From Haematococcus lacustris (Eukaryota > Chlorophyta > Chlorophyceae > Chlamydomonadales > Haematococcaceae), in NCBI GenBank assembly GCA_030144725.1, contig JASKMD010000013.1:6213869-6277868 (forward strand): a DNA stretch of 64,000 nt. Reading direction: 5' to 3'. The position numbers and the translations under genes are program-made. Under the pieces are notes generated by a model. That model saw only the letters and a program-made list of their open reading frames with translations, had not been told where the DNA came from and searched no databases. This document shows, in pieces, positions 1 through 12,701 of the stretch. Within the stretch, counting starts at the first letter, position 1; the number at the start of each line of letters is the position of its first letter.

Positions 1-125
1 GTGAATGGTGAGTGGCTAGCCTTTGCAACTTTGTGGCTTTTTTTACCTAGTCTGACCGCTGTCATGCCCTTGTTTTCTGCAGGTTCTGATTGTCACACCC
101 ATCCCCCTTTCCCACTAATACCAGC

Positions 126-375
126 AGCCCCCTCCCCTCCCCTCCCCTCCCCTCCCCTCCCCCTCCCCTCCCCTCCCCTCCCCTCCCCTCCCCTCCCCTC
201 CCCTCCCCTCCCCTCCCCTCCCCTCCCCTCCCCTCCCCCTCCCCTCCCCTCCCCTCCCCTCCCCTCCCCTCCCCTCCCCTCCCCTCCCCTCCCCTCCCCT
301 CCCCTCCCCTCCCCTCCCCTCCCCTCCCCTCCCCTCCCCTCCCCACCCCTCCCCCTCCCCTCCCCTCCCCTCCCC
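126..375. repeat. (CCCCT)n pentanucleotide array
   Basis: About 250 bp of CCCCT units with a few CCCCCT and CCCCA variants. It ends five bases before the possible 3' splice site at 380 and so serves as an extreme polypyrimidine tract if that exon is real. Confidence 0.95.
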
Positions 376-380
376 GACAG

Positions 381-1035
381 GTGTGTGGCAGTTGTGGAAG
401 GGCGCAAACAGTCAGGAGGACGTTAGCAGCCAAGAGTTAAGGTGAGTGCAAGGTTGTTAAGGTGTTTGGCCAGCCTGCCCACCTCTAGTCATGCATGTCC
501 TGGTTTGTTGATCACAAGCATGCCCCTTGCTTGCTGCAGGTCTAACAGTCACACTCCAATACCTTGGCCCCTTTACCCTAACCCTACCCTATCCCATCAC
601 CAACACCTCCAAGTCTCCTACATCCCCACTTCCCCCCTCCCCCTCACTTTCCCCCGACATCGAAGTCCCTTCCCTACCCTACCCAGCAGCCAGGAGGAAG
701 CCCCCTCTTGTCCCTCTTCTCCCCGCCCAATCTCATTCCTCTTCTCCCTCTTCTCCCTAACCCCTCTAAGAAGTGGCTAACCACCTGCCGGTAAGTAGCT
801 GACGCCCAGCCCAGCCCAGCTGGCCTCCTGCCCCTTGGCCTCTTCCTCCGTCCCTCTCCTGTCCCACCACCACCACCTCCAAGTCCGCAACCCCGTCTCC
901 CCCCACCCCAGCGGGCAGCTTGGAGCGGGCAGCCTGGAGCCAGCGCTAGTAGTAGCAGCCAACACAGCCCTCACTAGCCATGCCAAGTCAGTCACCCCAC
1001 CCGCCTCTCCCACTCACCCGCCTCCTCCATACTAG
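381..1035 (+). CDS. Possible last two exons of an unidentified gene entering from the left
   Basis: Two open segments join in frame. Exon 381-441 follows the acceptor cgacag and ends in the consensus donor gtgagt. Exon 912-1035 follows ccccag and ends with TAG. The first reads VWQLWKGANSQEDVSSQEL, the second begins SGQLGAGSLEPALVVAANTA and ends in a Pro-rich tail. The split serine codon (AG/C) closes the phase. I do not recognise the protein. Upstream exons would lie left of the window, across the (CCCCT)n array. It could also be chance openness, because the intron between them is GC-rich and lacks stops in places. Confidence is low. Confidence 0.33.
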
Positions 1036-2125
1036 TAACGTACACTACCCACCCAGGTCACAGACGTACACTACAACATTGATTAGAAATTGTTGCAATG
1101 GCTGTAGTGCTTTGCATGGGTGCAAGACATGCGGCATGGCTGACTGCATGGCATGGCATGTTTGTTTCTTGCAGGTCACCTCCTTGTTCTTGTCTGGGTT
1201 CCAACCCACCCCTCCAGCATTGGCACAGATGAAGCCCAGCCAACAGCGGAATATAGCTGAGCCCACAGGGCGCACCTGATAAGTACGAGCGCACTAGTGC
1301 CACTTTGCGTGGCATCCTAGCATACTTTGTGTCCTACCATGCACACTGTCATGGCAGCAAGCCTAGTGCTCTGTATGCAGGCTTGGTGCTTTGGTGGTAG
1401 GCTTTGTACATTCGCAGAAGGTCTTGTGTTCTGGCCGTGAGCCAGTGTAACATCGATGAGTTTCCTGCATCCATCCCCCATCGGATCGATGGATGGAGCC
1501 GACTCGAAGCATGCCTCGAACATGCCCCGAACATGCCTAAAACATGCCTCGAACATGCCTCGAAGTCACACAAATCGATACCCCCATCGAATCGACAGCT
1601 TACCCCATCGAAAGACTGGGCCGATATCAGTCGGCGTCGGTCCCCCTATTCGGTCCGCAATCGAGGCGGGATCGGCGGGGGGGAAAATGTCCGACGTGCA
1701 CATGGCAGCCAAGAGGCATGCTCACAGCTCAAGCCCAATGCAACAATAGATGTTCTCTCCATTGCTATCTCAGTCTGCCACACTCATTCCTGCCCTACCA
1801 CCCCTGGACCTACCTGAACTGTTCTTTTATTCTATTGCTTCAATTCTCAAGGGCACAGCAGCACCCCATACAGCAAGCATCACCAAAGCTAGAACAGCAG
1901 CAGGTACATCAACAGAGGCGCAGGATAATCCTTGCCAAAAGCTCACACACAAAGGCACTGAAACTACAGACAAGGCCCTGCTACAATGTGCAGCTCTACC
2001 TCCAACACACCTGCAAACCTATTACCAAATCTCCCAAGCTAGCTTCCGTGTTGTGCCCTCTTCTCTTCCCCTCTCTCATGCGCCCTCTCATGCCCCTCAC
2101 GTGTCCTCTAGCCTGGTGCTTGAGG
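1036..2125. other. Intergenic / kinase 3' flank
   Basis: No convincing coding exon seen on either strand. It contains a short direct repeat of about 11-12 bases (variants of cgaacatgcct, about five times) at 1505-1565. The right part, about 1750-2125, should hold the 3' untranslated region of the kinase that ends at 2126 on the minus strand. The long plus-strand frame that starts at 1750 is antisense to kinase exons further right. Confidence 0.6.
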
Positions 2126-5100
2126 CTATGCATCGTGCGGGTATGGAGGCTTTGCCTGTTGTGCAGCAGCGGCTGACCTGTACAGGACCTGGTCCTTCTG
2201 CAGGACAAGGGGCCTCAAGCTGGAGCCGCGGTATTGCACATGCGCTGGAGGGGCAGGAGGGGCATGGGCTCCAGACTCTGGATTTGAGCTGTAGGTCCTG
2301 GGCTTCAACTCCCTCGGAGGGTGCTGGCCAGCTCCTGCAGCACTCACCTGCCCGAACGAGGTGGCTGGGTAGCCCTTTGGTACACCGTAGCCATGCATGG
2401 CTGGTGCCAGGCTGCGATAGCCTGGGCTGCTGGGTTGGCCCGCGCTGTGCTTGGGTGACGAGCCAGGGCTGCCTCCAAACTGCTGGTGTTGCTGCTGTCT
2501 CAGCTGCATGTGCTGCGCCACGGCCATCTGGCTGCTGTGTGTCAGGGGGTAGCCGGGGATGCCTGCTGGGTGGGCAGCTCCACCCGTCACTGCCTGCTGC
2601 CCTAGCATGTGCTGCAGCCGTGCTGAGTCGTGTGCTGAGGAGTAGGCGGTGCTGGGGTGGGGGGCAGGAACTTGACCATATTGAGCTTGCATGGCCCTCA
2701 GCTCTGACAGCACTTGCTGTGTGGGGACAGCCACCGCAACAGGGGTTGTGGGTCTTGAGACATGTGGGTGTGTACGGCCACACATGGAAGCGCGTTCATG
2801 CTGATGTGTGTCAGGAGCAGTGTGTGGAGGTGGATTGAAGTAGACTAGGGGCGTGTGTCGCTGGAGGTTGAGGTAGGAGGGGTGAGACCCAACCCCCTCC
2901 CCTCCCACCCCCTCAGGCTTGACTGCAATGATGCCTTGCTAGGGCAGTGACTGCGAGGACTGCAGCTGGACTGTAGACAACAGGGGTCACAGCAGGATGA
3001 TGGCTGCTGCAAAGTACCTGGAAGGTGGGGCGGAAGTCAGGGCTGGGGTGCCAGCAGTGGGTTGCCAAGGCCACATAGTCTACGGGAGCACAGGAGGGGA
3101 AGGCCGGGCGCCTGTGCTCATGAGCCACCTGTGTGAGGAAGAGAGCAGTGAATCGTATCAACGGGGCCAGAGCAGGCCATAGCAGGACAAAAGCAAAACA
3201 CAAGCAGGACACAGCAGGCCATAGCAGGGCAGAGCAGTGCTGGTGATGATGGCTGTGCCTGACATGCCATTCACGCAAGCATGCTAGACTGGTTACACAC
3301 CCCAGCTGGGGCGCACAGAGGACGCACATGGGCTGGTGCCTGGGGCACCGTAGGGGCAGCTACGCAACAGCTATCACAGCAGCAGCCATGCACAAGAGTG
3401 TTTATGCCACCTTGATTCTTCAACCCATACCTTGGACAAGATGAGCTTGTCGCGGCTTCGCTTGTCCTTGCTGCTCTGCAGCAGGTCGATGTAGGGGCGC
3501 TGCCCAGTGTACAGCTCCCACATGCAGATCCCAAAGCTGTACACATCACACATCTTGCTCACCTGCAGCCAGAGGACAAACCAAAACAAGGCAGCAGCCT
3601 GATGTGTGCAACATCACACATGTGCAACTTGCCCCTTGCAGCTGGGACACATACACAGTCAGTTGCTTTGGCCCTGTTGTACCGAGCTACAGGGAGCGCT
3701 TTGAGCACGCCTAGCACCCAGCCATTGAGGCCCTCATGTAGGGCATAGACTGGCTTGCTCATTCTGTACTCTCGCCCAACTCCAACTTCGTGAGGCATCT
3801 GATTGACACATGCCATCAGAATGTTGATGATGCTCCTGCCCCTGCCAACCCCATTGCCGACACACCCACTTGAAACTACTTGCCTTGCGTTGCGTGACTA
3901 GTTCTGGCGCAATGTGCGTGACTGTCCCACCCAGCTCGCCCATCACGAGGCTGCCGTCACTGGTGCTGAGGTCGCTTAGCCCAAAGTCACTCACTTTGGC
4001 TGTGAAGCCCCGGTTGTCAGCCTACGGCACCAGCCACAGCACAACAGCTGCACTGCGGGCCATGCTTGCATGGACATTGAGGTGACATCAGGAAGGGCTT
4101 GCATAGCTGTGTTTTGGGGGGAAATGGGTGATGCTGAAGCTGAAGACTCTGCTGGGGAAGCAGATGCTGAAGAATCAGGGAATGGATGATGTTGGGGAAG
4201 AAGTTTGATGGCTGGGACTCACTGGTGCAACTCTGAGCAGGATGTTTTCTGGTTTCAGGTCACAGTGGATGAAGCCTTGGGAGTGCAGGTAGTTCAAGGC
4301 CTCTGCTACCTCCAGCAGGGTGGCAATCACCATGGGCATGTCCACCACCTGCAATTTAGTTGTCACACACAGCCCTTCTCACTGCTCTTCTACCAGGTGC
4401 CTTGCACTGAACATCTTGACGTCTGGCAGCGCCATTTCTGTATATGCAGTCAAACCTGCAAGACTGGACACCACACATGCTACCTATCTGCTGCCCTTTC
4501 ATGATGCTGCCATTCTAAAGTGCAGAGTGCTGCTACTGCTTGTCTTGGTGTAGTTTGCGTGTGTCTTGTTGCCACAGCTGGTTGCTACACGCGTGACGCT
4601 GTAGGTTTGGAGTCTCCAGAAGACCTCCAGTCCTGAGGACCTATGCTATGCTCCACAGGTGCTGCTGCTTGTCTTGGTGTAGCTGGTGCTACAACTGCTG
4701 GCTACACACACACATGATGCCCTCCTGCCCGTGAACTCTTCAGGAGACCTCCAGTGCAAAAACATATGCCGAGCTCTACTACATTACGTGCTTCACTACT
4801 GGGTGGCACACCTGTGGAGCGCCTGTCTCATTGCTGCCAGAGCTTGGCTTGGAGCTGCCGGAGCTGTGTGACGACTGGTTGTGAGGGTGAGGGTGAGGGG
4901 GGTGAGAGTGAGCGGTGCTAAGGGCAGTGCCAGCACCGGCTGCAGGACGAGTGGCGGCTGTGGCAGGCGTGATGCCTGTGAGGGGTTCCACAGGGAACTG
5001 GCGCATGAAGCGGCGCTCGGCCATGTAGTGATGCAGGGGCCCCAGGTTGCAGTACTCCATGATGATGACCTGAACCACAGCAGAGGAGGGGGTGCTGCTT

Positions 5101-5725
5101 CCGGTCACCAGCCAGCCATCAGCGAGTGGTGTGGTGGTTTGCTCAGCCTGTTGCTGGTGCCATGGCTGCACTGGGTGTCCCGTCGTGGCTGCATTGATGG
5201 AAGCTGAGATGCAACTGGTGTTCATGATGGTGGCGTCAATGACATAAGGAGATAAGGGTGGGTGTCCACAAACCTAAACTTAAGGGAGTATGCAACCTTG
5301 GCTGCCCCCTCAAACCTGGATGGCACTGAACTGGCCAGCATTGCATTGCCTGTCATGATCGTGGCGGCCATGGCCTTGATTTGAAAGCAGGTTGTTAACT
5401 CCACACACGCACACCCACCTGACAGCGAGGCTGGCTCTCCTTGTCCTGGCCAATGGCTGCACACAATGTGGGAACCCCCATGCTGCTGCTCCAGCTAGAC
5501 GACTGTGCATCTGCAGCCTGCGACAAGCCCACGAGTAAGGCACGGGTCATCATTGCTGCTGGCATAGATCAGTGACGCCAGATGGTGAGCAGGAGCAAGG
5601 ATGCCTGCGGAGTGCTGAGCTTGGCAGATAGACCCACCAGGCTGGAAGGAATGAAGCGGATGATGCGTTTGCTGAATTTCTGCAGGCATGGCCATCAAAC
5701 AGTTGACCCACACAGTGGTGGCAGT

Positions 5726-5766
<41 letters not shown>

Positions 5767-8700
5767 TGCTCCAGGGTGTTGCTGGCTGTGCTGGACCAGC
5801 TATGGGTATACTATGGCTATGCACAGTAAGGATCCTTGTTTCAATAACTTGCGGTGTTTGAAGGGTCATTGCTACTCCATTCCGGCACTGTTTGCCAGCT
5901 ATGGGTCCATCAGTGTTTGACCTTTTTTGAGATGGCTAGTATATTGCTCCAGGTTGTGGCTCAGGTGGTGGTGGTGGTGGTGATGGTGATATCGCCAACG
6001 CCAGGTGTGATGTTTGTACCCAAGCTGTGACTCACCTCTACAAGTACATCAGTCAGAACCATATGCACTGCAACCACGTTGCTGTGCTGTAGGGCTTTGG
6101 TCACGGCGAGTTCCCAAGCGGTGCGCATGGCCCGTCTGCCATCCAACTGCTGCTTCATAACCTGCACATGGATGCATATGCGCCACCAAGCACGGACACA
6201 CACACACACTCTCTCTTGCGCCAGGCTGGCAAAAGCAGCATGGCATGGAAGCCAGAAGGCATGCGGATGCCAGCCGCCTGTACAATGAGCCAATCACACG
6301 AGGAGCTGATTAGCATGATCTACGAGGTATGAAAGTCACCTTGACCGCCACGAGCATGCCTTTCCACATCGCTACGTAGACACTCCCAAATGCTCCTTGG
6401 CCCGCCTTGGCAATGACCTGTGCGGCAATGCAGCCCCAGGTTGTTCAAACAGCACTGGCTGGAACTGCCTGTAATCTGTCGGCATTGCAGGTCAGCAGCA
6501 TCAGCTCTGACATTCAGTTGCGCTGCAAGCTGTCAATAAAGGGATTGCACACTGCATTCATATCGTGTGTCAGTGCTGATGATTGCAGACAGTGCCAGTA
6601 GCAACCCAAACAGCACTTGTTTGTCTGCTCTGGTGCTGTTGCAACACACACGCCACACGACATGAGACACACCTCAATCTCCTCATACTGGGCACCAAGA
6701 TCAAACTCGGGAGGAGTCTGCGCAGGCTGGTGTTGTGCAATGACGCTTTGGTACACCTTCATGAGAGCACTGGTGGAAGCTGCGTCCGACGGAGCCACCT
6801 GCGGCGACACACTGCAGCTGGCTGAGCCCTTTGGGCAAACATGTATATTTTGCACCGCAGCTGTGCTACATCTTAGCTGCAGCTACGCTTCTACCCTTGT
6901 TTTAAAGCCCCGCTTGCTCCCAGTGAGTGGGAGCCTCTCTGCTGACTGCTTTTGATCTATACTGCAGTGAGTCAGGGCTAGCCAAAAGGTGTGCATGCTG
7001 CAATGCCGGGCATCCATACCAAGAGCTGCGGTGCGCAATAGCGCCCCACAGTGCTCCTGCCCACCTTATGATCAGCTGGCCTTTGGCAGCAGCACAAGAG
7101 CAAATGGAGCATAACAATGATGTTGGCGGCAGGGCCACTCACTGAATACTTGACAGGCCTGTACTCAAAGTCCAGTATCTCCAGGCCATGACTGGATGAC
7201 ACGCTGTTTTTTGCAGTACCCAGCTCCAACCCAGTGCCGCTTAGGAGATGGTCCCAGAAGTGTGGAGTCTGCATGGCAGCAAGCAGGTGTTGTGAAAGCA
7301 GGGTGATGCAGGCCAGCAAACAGTGCTGCTGCTGGAACAATCCCCACATGTCCTCAAGCATTTGGCAGGGATATGTTGATGCGAAATGATTGCTGCACAA
7401 GGGCTTATCCTACAATGTGATCACATCTACGATTATGTTCATGATGATATGCCAGCCCCACTAGGTGTAATGTACCTCATCGTTGGCCATGCCTGAGTTT
7501 TGGCTGCGCAGCTGTGTGACCTGTTGCGTGACTTGCTGTAGCTGCTCGGCTAGGCTGTGCAGCAGGGGAGGTACACTCGTTCTTGCAGCATTGGCCAGCA
7601 TGGCAGGGTTCACCCTGCAGGAGATTCAATCAGCACACACTGTCGGTGCCATTGCATGCCACTGTCCATCTTGTTTTGTCCACAGCTCGTCAAGTCAGGT
7701 AGGCAAGTAGACAGTAGCAGCAGCTGCAGCAGTGGCGGCGGCAAAAGCAGTTGCAGCAGTGGCGGCGGCAAAAGCAGCCGCAGCAACAGTCGCAGCAGCA
7801 GGACAAAATTGGTGGTGGCAGGAGCACCCGCAGCAGGAACAGCAGTGAGCGGTGGCGGCAGCTCAAAGCTTACAAGCGACCAACCTGGAGTTTGACAGCC
7901 AGATGATGGCTCCCAAGTGCTTCTCGTTGGCAATGATTGGTGCAGCAATGACCCACAATGGATTCAAAACTCGGGCCTGCACAGCCACAGTGCACCCTTG
8001 TTGCTTCACGATGAAAGAATGTGACCATGCAGGGCTGTGGTGTACAAGCAGTGTGCCATGTTTCACAGCCTCCTGCCACAAACTTCTGCCCACAACACGG
8101 ACCTATGTCAACAAGGCAGAGTTCTGTCCCACAGTGCATGCAGTACATGGGCAAAACAACATTTGTCACACCTGGTCCAGGAAAATGTCCTTCCAGGGCT
8201 CGCCATACTTTTTCAATGCTGCCATGACGTCAGCCACGTACAAAAGCTTGCTGCCTGTGCACAGCAAATACAAGGTGTGACCCTCAGTGTCATGCGATAC
8301 TGCAATACAGAGGTGCAAGCAGAGAGAGTTGATATGATGGTCTGCTGCTGTGTGCTGTCATGCTCTGTTGTGTGCGCTGTGATGCCTCCACCTCGCAGCC
8401 ACCTACCCTCCACTAGACACCGCCTGGTCAAGGTGTTGAGCAGGCTCATGTGCGTGCCCAAGAGCCCATGCTCTGCCAGCTGCCTTGCTGTGAGAGCGAA
8501 GCCAGGGTCACCACAAAGGAAGGGCGTTGCTGGGCTAGCGCCCAGTGAGGGAACGAGCCCCGGCTGCTTGCTGAGGGGCAACTGGGGTCCTGGGGCCACG
8601 GCTCCCGTGTCATTGCCAAAGGGGAGCGCTGACACGCCTGACGTGGGTGCTGACTTGCACAGGCCCGCGGCTGCATCAGGCTGAAGGTGCGTTTTTCCTG

Positions 8701-10301
8701 ACCAGCCAGCTGGGTGGGGGATATTTGTAGGATCTGTCGTCATGCCAGGGGCCAAAGCATTGCTGCTGGCTGTTCTCATCATGGGGTCAAGGCTGGAGGT
8801 ACAGCGCATGGGCGCAGGCCGTGACTTGGTGTTCACCATTGCATGCGAAAGCACCAGAGCGCTGCTTGTATCTGCATAATGGTTTGGGAACATCACACTT
8901 TCAATAACTAGAGGAAAGCATCAGCAGCAGCAGGTCAGTTGCAGGGGGTGCTCATTAGACATTCCACCCTTAACCTGTGCTCGTAGATTGCCTACTGCAA
9001 GCTACACCCTTGCCATGCTCCTGGTGTAGCTCAACACCCTACCTTCGGACAGCAGCACCAGTCGTGCCTCTGTGTGTTCCCGCACTGTCCACTCAAACCA
9101 GTCATCCAGTTCATTTGTCACCACCCAAGCCAGGCTGTTCAGAGATGGCGCAGTCTGGATCTTTTCCAGCAGGTCAACCAGGCGCACAGCTTTCACTTCA
9201 GCTGCATACATTGCCACCCATGGCCAGAAGCTCGCCACCCAATGGTTGGGCCACCTGCATGGTGCAGCATCCTTGCTAGTACACCTTCATTGGCAGCAGA
9301 GCAGCATTGCTCCAGTGTTGCTCACCCAGAATCCAAAGTTTCGCTTCCGGCTAGCATGAGTGCCCCCAACACCTCTTTGGCAAAAACGCTGCAGGCAGAG
9401 AACAAGTTGTGATGAGCAAAGCTTCCATCCCAGGCTCCATAGCTCATCACCTCACAGTGGGATGACGACAAAGCTAGTGCAGCCGGCCTCATCCTTCAGA
9501 AGCTGGCAGTCCACACCCAATTCCTGTCCTTTCGCGCACTCCTGCATGTGCATCAGATTCACGTGACTATATGCATCGAGAGCTTTTACTTCAAGCATTT
9601 ACTAGGTGAGTTCACTGACCGCTGCGAAATCAAGTTGCACTGGTCGACATGTCGCGATGGCAGTAACGAAAGTAGGGAGCTCCGCAGATGGGCACAGCTC
9701 GTTACGTGTGCACAGCACAGCCTGCGGCGAGCTTGCGTTGCACACCACCTTGGCATATCGCCGGCTCGTGCTGAAGATTACCACGCTGCGCAACGCGAGG
9801 AACGGGGTCAAACGTGGAAGGTCTATTGCTGGGGTGGACTGCATCCCGTGATTACCTCGCGCAACGTGCAGGTGACACGAATACAAGGTGATCGCAAGCG
9901 CGCTGCAGACAGTTCCACATGTCGCTTGATTTGCTTCCGAACGCCGCTGCGTGCTCCCAAGGCATCTTTGCATTTCGCCCATTGCTGGCAGCTGGGTCTG
10001 TAGCTGTCCGGGCAACATCCGGCCCTGTCTGAGGGTTGCTGTTTGCTGAGGTTACATGATGGCTGGATTGAATTGTTTCATCTTCGGTATTGCGCTGTGT
10101 TATTGGTCCAGGTAGCAATGAGCAGCTGGCATCTGGCAGCTCGTTTCGAGCCCTGGCGATGCCATGCTCCGGCACCCAATCAGCTGCTGTTGGGGTTGGA
10201 CCAGCGCCTGATGCGACTATGGGCAGATTCTCGTTCGTTTCCGTGTACTCTGCCTTTTTCCGCGTAGGAGCTTCCAAGGGCTGGCTTGTGGCGCATCCCA
10301 T
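2126..10301 (-). CDS. TKL-family protein kinase with acylation-type N-terminus and GAF-like region
   Basis: Predicted 1183-residue kinase. Exons, 5' to 3': 10301-9885, 9721-9620, 9541-9456, 9388-9326, 9254-9043, 8907-8407, 8254-8172, 8072-7885, 7614-7476, 7268-7143, 6798-6673, 6417-6340, 6161-6036, 5517-5419, 5069-4812, 4348-4223, 4021-3884, 3562-3431, 3128-3018, 2716-2348, 2197-2126; phases close throughout. It starts MGCATS, a myristoylation/palmitoylation-like signal, so membrane attachment is inferred. Residues ~190-270 and ~460-540 look GAF-like ([18 protein letters not shown]); a Gln-rich coil follows at ~570. The kinase domain has glycine loop [14 protein letters not shown] lysine, MEYC hinge, catalytic loop [40 protein letters not shown] and a final [15 protein letters not shown] replaces the usual HRD. 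A His/Ser/Pro insert sits after the hinge (exon 5069-4812). The tail is Gln/Ser/Pro-rich. The intron after exon 4021-3884 is GC-AG. Exact substrate unknown. Confidence 0.88.
5729..5766. repeat. (CAG)n trinucleotide run
   Basis: About 12 AGC/CAG units in the kinase intron between exons 6161-6036 and 5517-5419. It is intronic, not a polyglutamine tract. Confidence 0.85.
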
Positions 10302-10409
10302 TGCCTGAGGCTATTGAGGCATGCTGCCGCCAGCCTCGAGGCGCGTTGGTGATTCGCGACAGGTGCATGCATATGTTTTCGCATTTACGTGATGTACCAC
10401 ATCATGTAG

Positions 10410-10424
10410 TAGGATATATAATCT
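10410..10424 (-). promoter_or_regulatory. TATA-like element upstream of the kinase exon 1
   Basis: On the minus strand the sequence reads gattatatatcc about 110 bases upstream of the kinase ATG at 10301. Identical motifs recur at about 11704-11718 and 13004-13018, because this segment is part of the triplicated unit. Position and sequence fit a TATA box but no transcription start is visible. Confidence 0.3.
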
Positions 10425-11112
10425 ATCACCTATCCCACGTGAGCACACAGCCACAGCTAAACCTACATGGCATCACAGCAATCATGCCATGCCATTGGAT
10501 GTCAGTCTTTGTCAGCCGGTGCCACCTAACAGAGAACCTAACCCCGGTAATCAAACAGCGCCGCGTATCAGCCATGTGGTCTCAATCTATATGTCGCACA
10601 TTCCCGGATGGAAGACTAATCTTGTGCAATGGCGCTCAAACTCAGGTGTCCCCAGCTAACAGAAAACCTACCCCTGGTAATCAAAACGGCGCCGCGTCTC
10701 AGCCACATGGTTTATGATTTATGTTTCGCACATCCCTGGATAGAGGACTACCGTCAGCTATGCGGTGCAAGCTTGAATCATTAAATACTGTGCATTGTGC
10801 TGAGTGCTATGGCGGCTCAAACCTTGAGCATTCAAATGCATGCCTGTTTTGCTCATGCGGGCCTCGCCGCGACTGACCGCCGCGACCGACGTGGCCCAGT
10901 GACCCCTGCAAACAGTCAGGGGCAGTCGCCGCAGTAAAAACGATCCACATGGCATGCCAAACCGATGTAACAGCGCCACTCCACACACGCACGGGAACAC
11001 ACAAGGTTGGAGCGATACTTCACCCCTGCTGGTCCTGCAGCTGAATCCGTCACTGTTCCTGTTGCTACAGTAGTTGCTGGCCCTGCAGCAGCATCTTCAG
11101 GCATACCAGCTG

Positions 11113-11595
11113 TCACTCTGATGACGAGCACCTTGCCATGCTTCTTGTATGTGCAGCCATGCTTCTTGTATGTGCAGCCATCATATGGCCACGCCCACCC
11201 CTGCCGTGCACCATGTGCCTACCACCACCACCTCTCAACTTCATAACTCCTCCCAGCCCCACCGTCCCCGCCCGCCCCGCCCCGCCCCGCCCCGCCCCGC
11301 CCCGCCCCGCCCCGCCCCGCCCCGCCCCGCCCCGCCCCGCCCCGCCCCGCCCCGCCCCGCCCCGCCCCGCCCCGCCCCGCCCCGCCCCGCCCCGCCCCGC
11401 CCCAGGTAGCAATGAGCAGCTGGCATCTGGCAGCTCGTTTCGAGCCCTGGCGATGCCATGCTCCGGCACCCAATCAGCTGCTGTTGGGGTTGGACCAGCG
11501 CCTGATGCGACTATGGGCAGATTCTCGTTCGTTTCCGTGTACTCTGCCTTTTTCCGCGTAGGAGCTTCCAAGGGCTGGCTTGTGGCGCATCCCAT
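11113..11595 (-). pseudogene. Exon 1 fragment of the kinase read into (GGGGC)n
   Basis: The first ~65 residues equal those of the intact kinase ([16 protein letters not shown]...). At the duplication junction the frame runs into a translated AGRGG pentapeptide repeat and stays open for 160 codons. It is a duplicated, truncated exon rather than a gene. The copy at 12895 (minus) behaves alike for 128 codons in a different array frame. The normal splice donor of exon 1 is absent from both copies. Confidence 0.7.
11265..11401. repeat. (CCCCG)n array 1
   Basis: About 26 pure CCCCG units at the junction of copies 1 and 2. The minus strand, which is the sense strand of the kinase, is (GGGGC)n. Confidence 0.95.
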
Positions 11596-12701
11596 TGCCT
11601 GAGGCTATTGAGGCATGCTGCCGCCAGCCTCGAGGCGCGTTGGTGATTCGCGACAGGTGCATGCATATGTTTTCGCATTTACGTGATGTACCACATCATG
11701 TAGTAGGATATATAATCTATCACCTATCCCACGTGAGCACACAGCCACAGCTAAACCTACATGGCATCACAGCAATCATGCCATGCCATTGGATGTCAGT
11801 CTTTGTCAGCCGGTGCCACCTAACAGAGAACCTAACCCCGGTAATCAAACAGCGCCGCGTCTCAGCCATGTGGTCTCAATCTATATGTCGCACATTCCCG
11901 GATGGAAGACTAATCTTGTGCAATGGCGCTCAAACTCAGGTGTCCCCAGCTAACAGAAAACCTACCCCTGGTAATCAAAACGACGCCGCGTCTCAGGCAC
12001 GTGGTTTCTGATTATGCTACGCACATCCCCGGGTAGAGCACTCTGTAAGCTACGGGGTGAAGCGTGTTTCATTAAATTCCGTGCATTGTGCTGAGCACAC
12101 TGGCGGCTCAAATCGTAGCATTCAAATTCATGCCTGTTTTGCTCATGCGGGCCTCGCCGCGACTGAACGCCGCGACCGACGTGGCCCAGTGACCCCTGCA
12201 AACAGTCAGGGGCAGTCGCCGCAGTAAAAACGATCCACATGGCATGCCAAACCGATGTAACAGCGCCACTCCACACACGCACGGGAACACACAAGGTTGG
12301 AGCGATACTTCACCCCTGCTGGTCCTGCAGCTGTATACGTCACTGTTCCTGTTGCTACAGTAGTTGCTGGCCCTGCAGCAGCATCTTCAGGCATACCAGC
12401 TGTCACTCTGATGACGAGCACCTTGCCATGCTTCTTGTATGTGCAGCCATGCTTCTTGTATGTGCAGCCATCATATGGCCATGCCCACCCCTGCCGTGCA
12501 CCATGTGCCTACCACCACCACCTCTCAACTTCATAACTCCTCCCCGCCCCACCGTCCCCGCCCGCCCCGCCCCGCCCCGCCCCGCCCCGCCCCGCCCCGC
12601 CCCGCCCCGCCCCGCCCCGCCCCGCCCCGCCCCGCCCCGCCCCGCCCCGCCCCGCCCCGCCCCGCCCCGCCCCGCCCCGCCCCGCCCCGCCCCGCCCCGC
12701 C
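11402..12701. repeat. Tandem 1.3-kb unit, copy 2
   Basis: Offset 1294 bp from copy 1 and ends in its own (CCCCG)n array (about 12555-12701). It repeats the kinase start codon at 11595 (minus) and codons 1 to ~65. After that point the frame enters the (CCCCG)n array of copy 1 instead of the rest of exon 1. Confidence 0.95.

Larger units (their letters stand above)
10108..11401. repeat. Tandem 1.3-kb unit, copy 1 (kinase promoter + exon 1 5' part)
   Basis: Starts at ccaggtagcaatgagcagc and ends in a (CCCCG)n array. On the minus strand it carries the first ~65 codons of the kinase, from ATG 10301, and about 950 bp of upstream DNA. It differs from copies 2 and 3 by scattered substitutions and a diverged patch at about 10670-10800. 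Copies 2 and 3 are nearly identical to each other. Inside the unit a degenerate ~110-bp direct repeat (about 10520-10640 and 10650-10770) shares motifs such as ggtaatcaaa and gcgccgcgt. A 22-bp doublet (tgcttcttgtatgtgcagcca) lies at about 11138-11181. Confidence 0.95.

Noticed and set aside
1750..2838. 362-codon plus-strand frame
   Set aside because: Its right half is antisense to kinase exons 2716-2348 and 2197-2126, whose frame and splice sites fit a known family.
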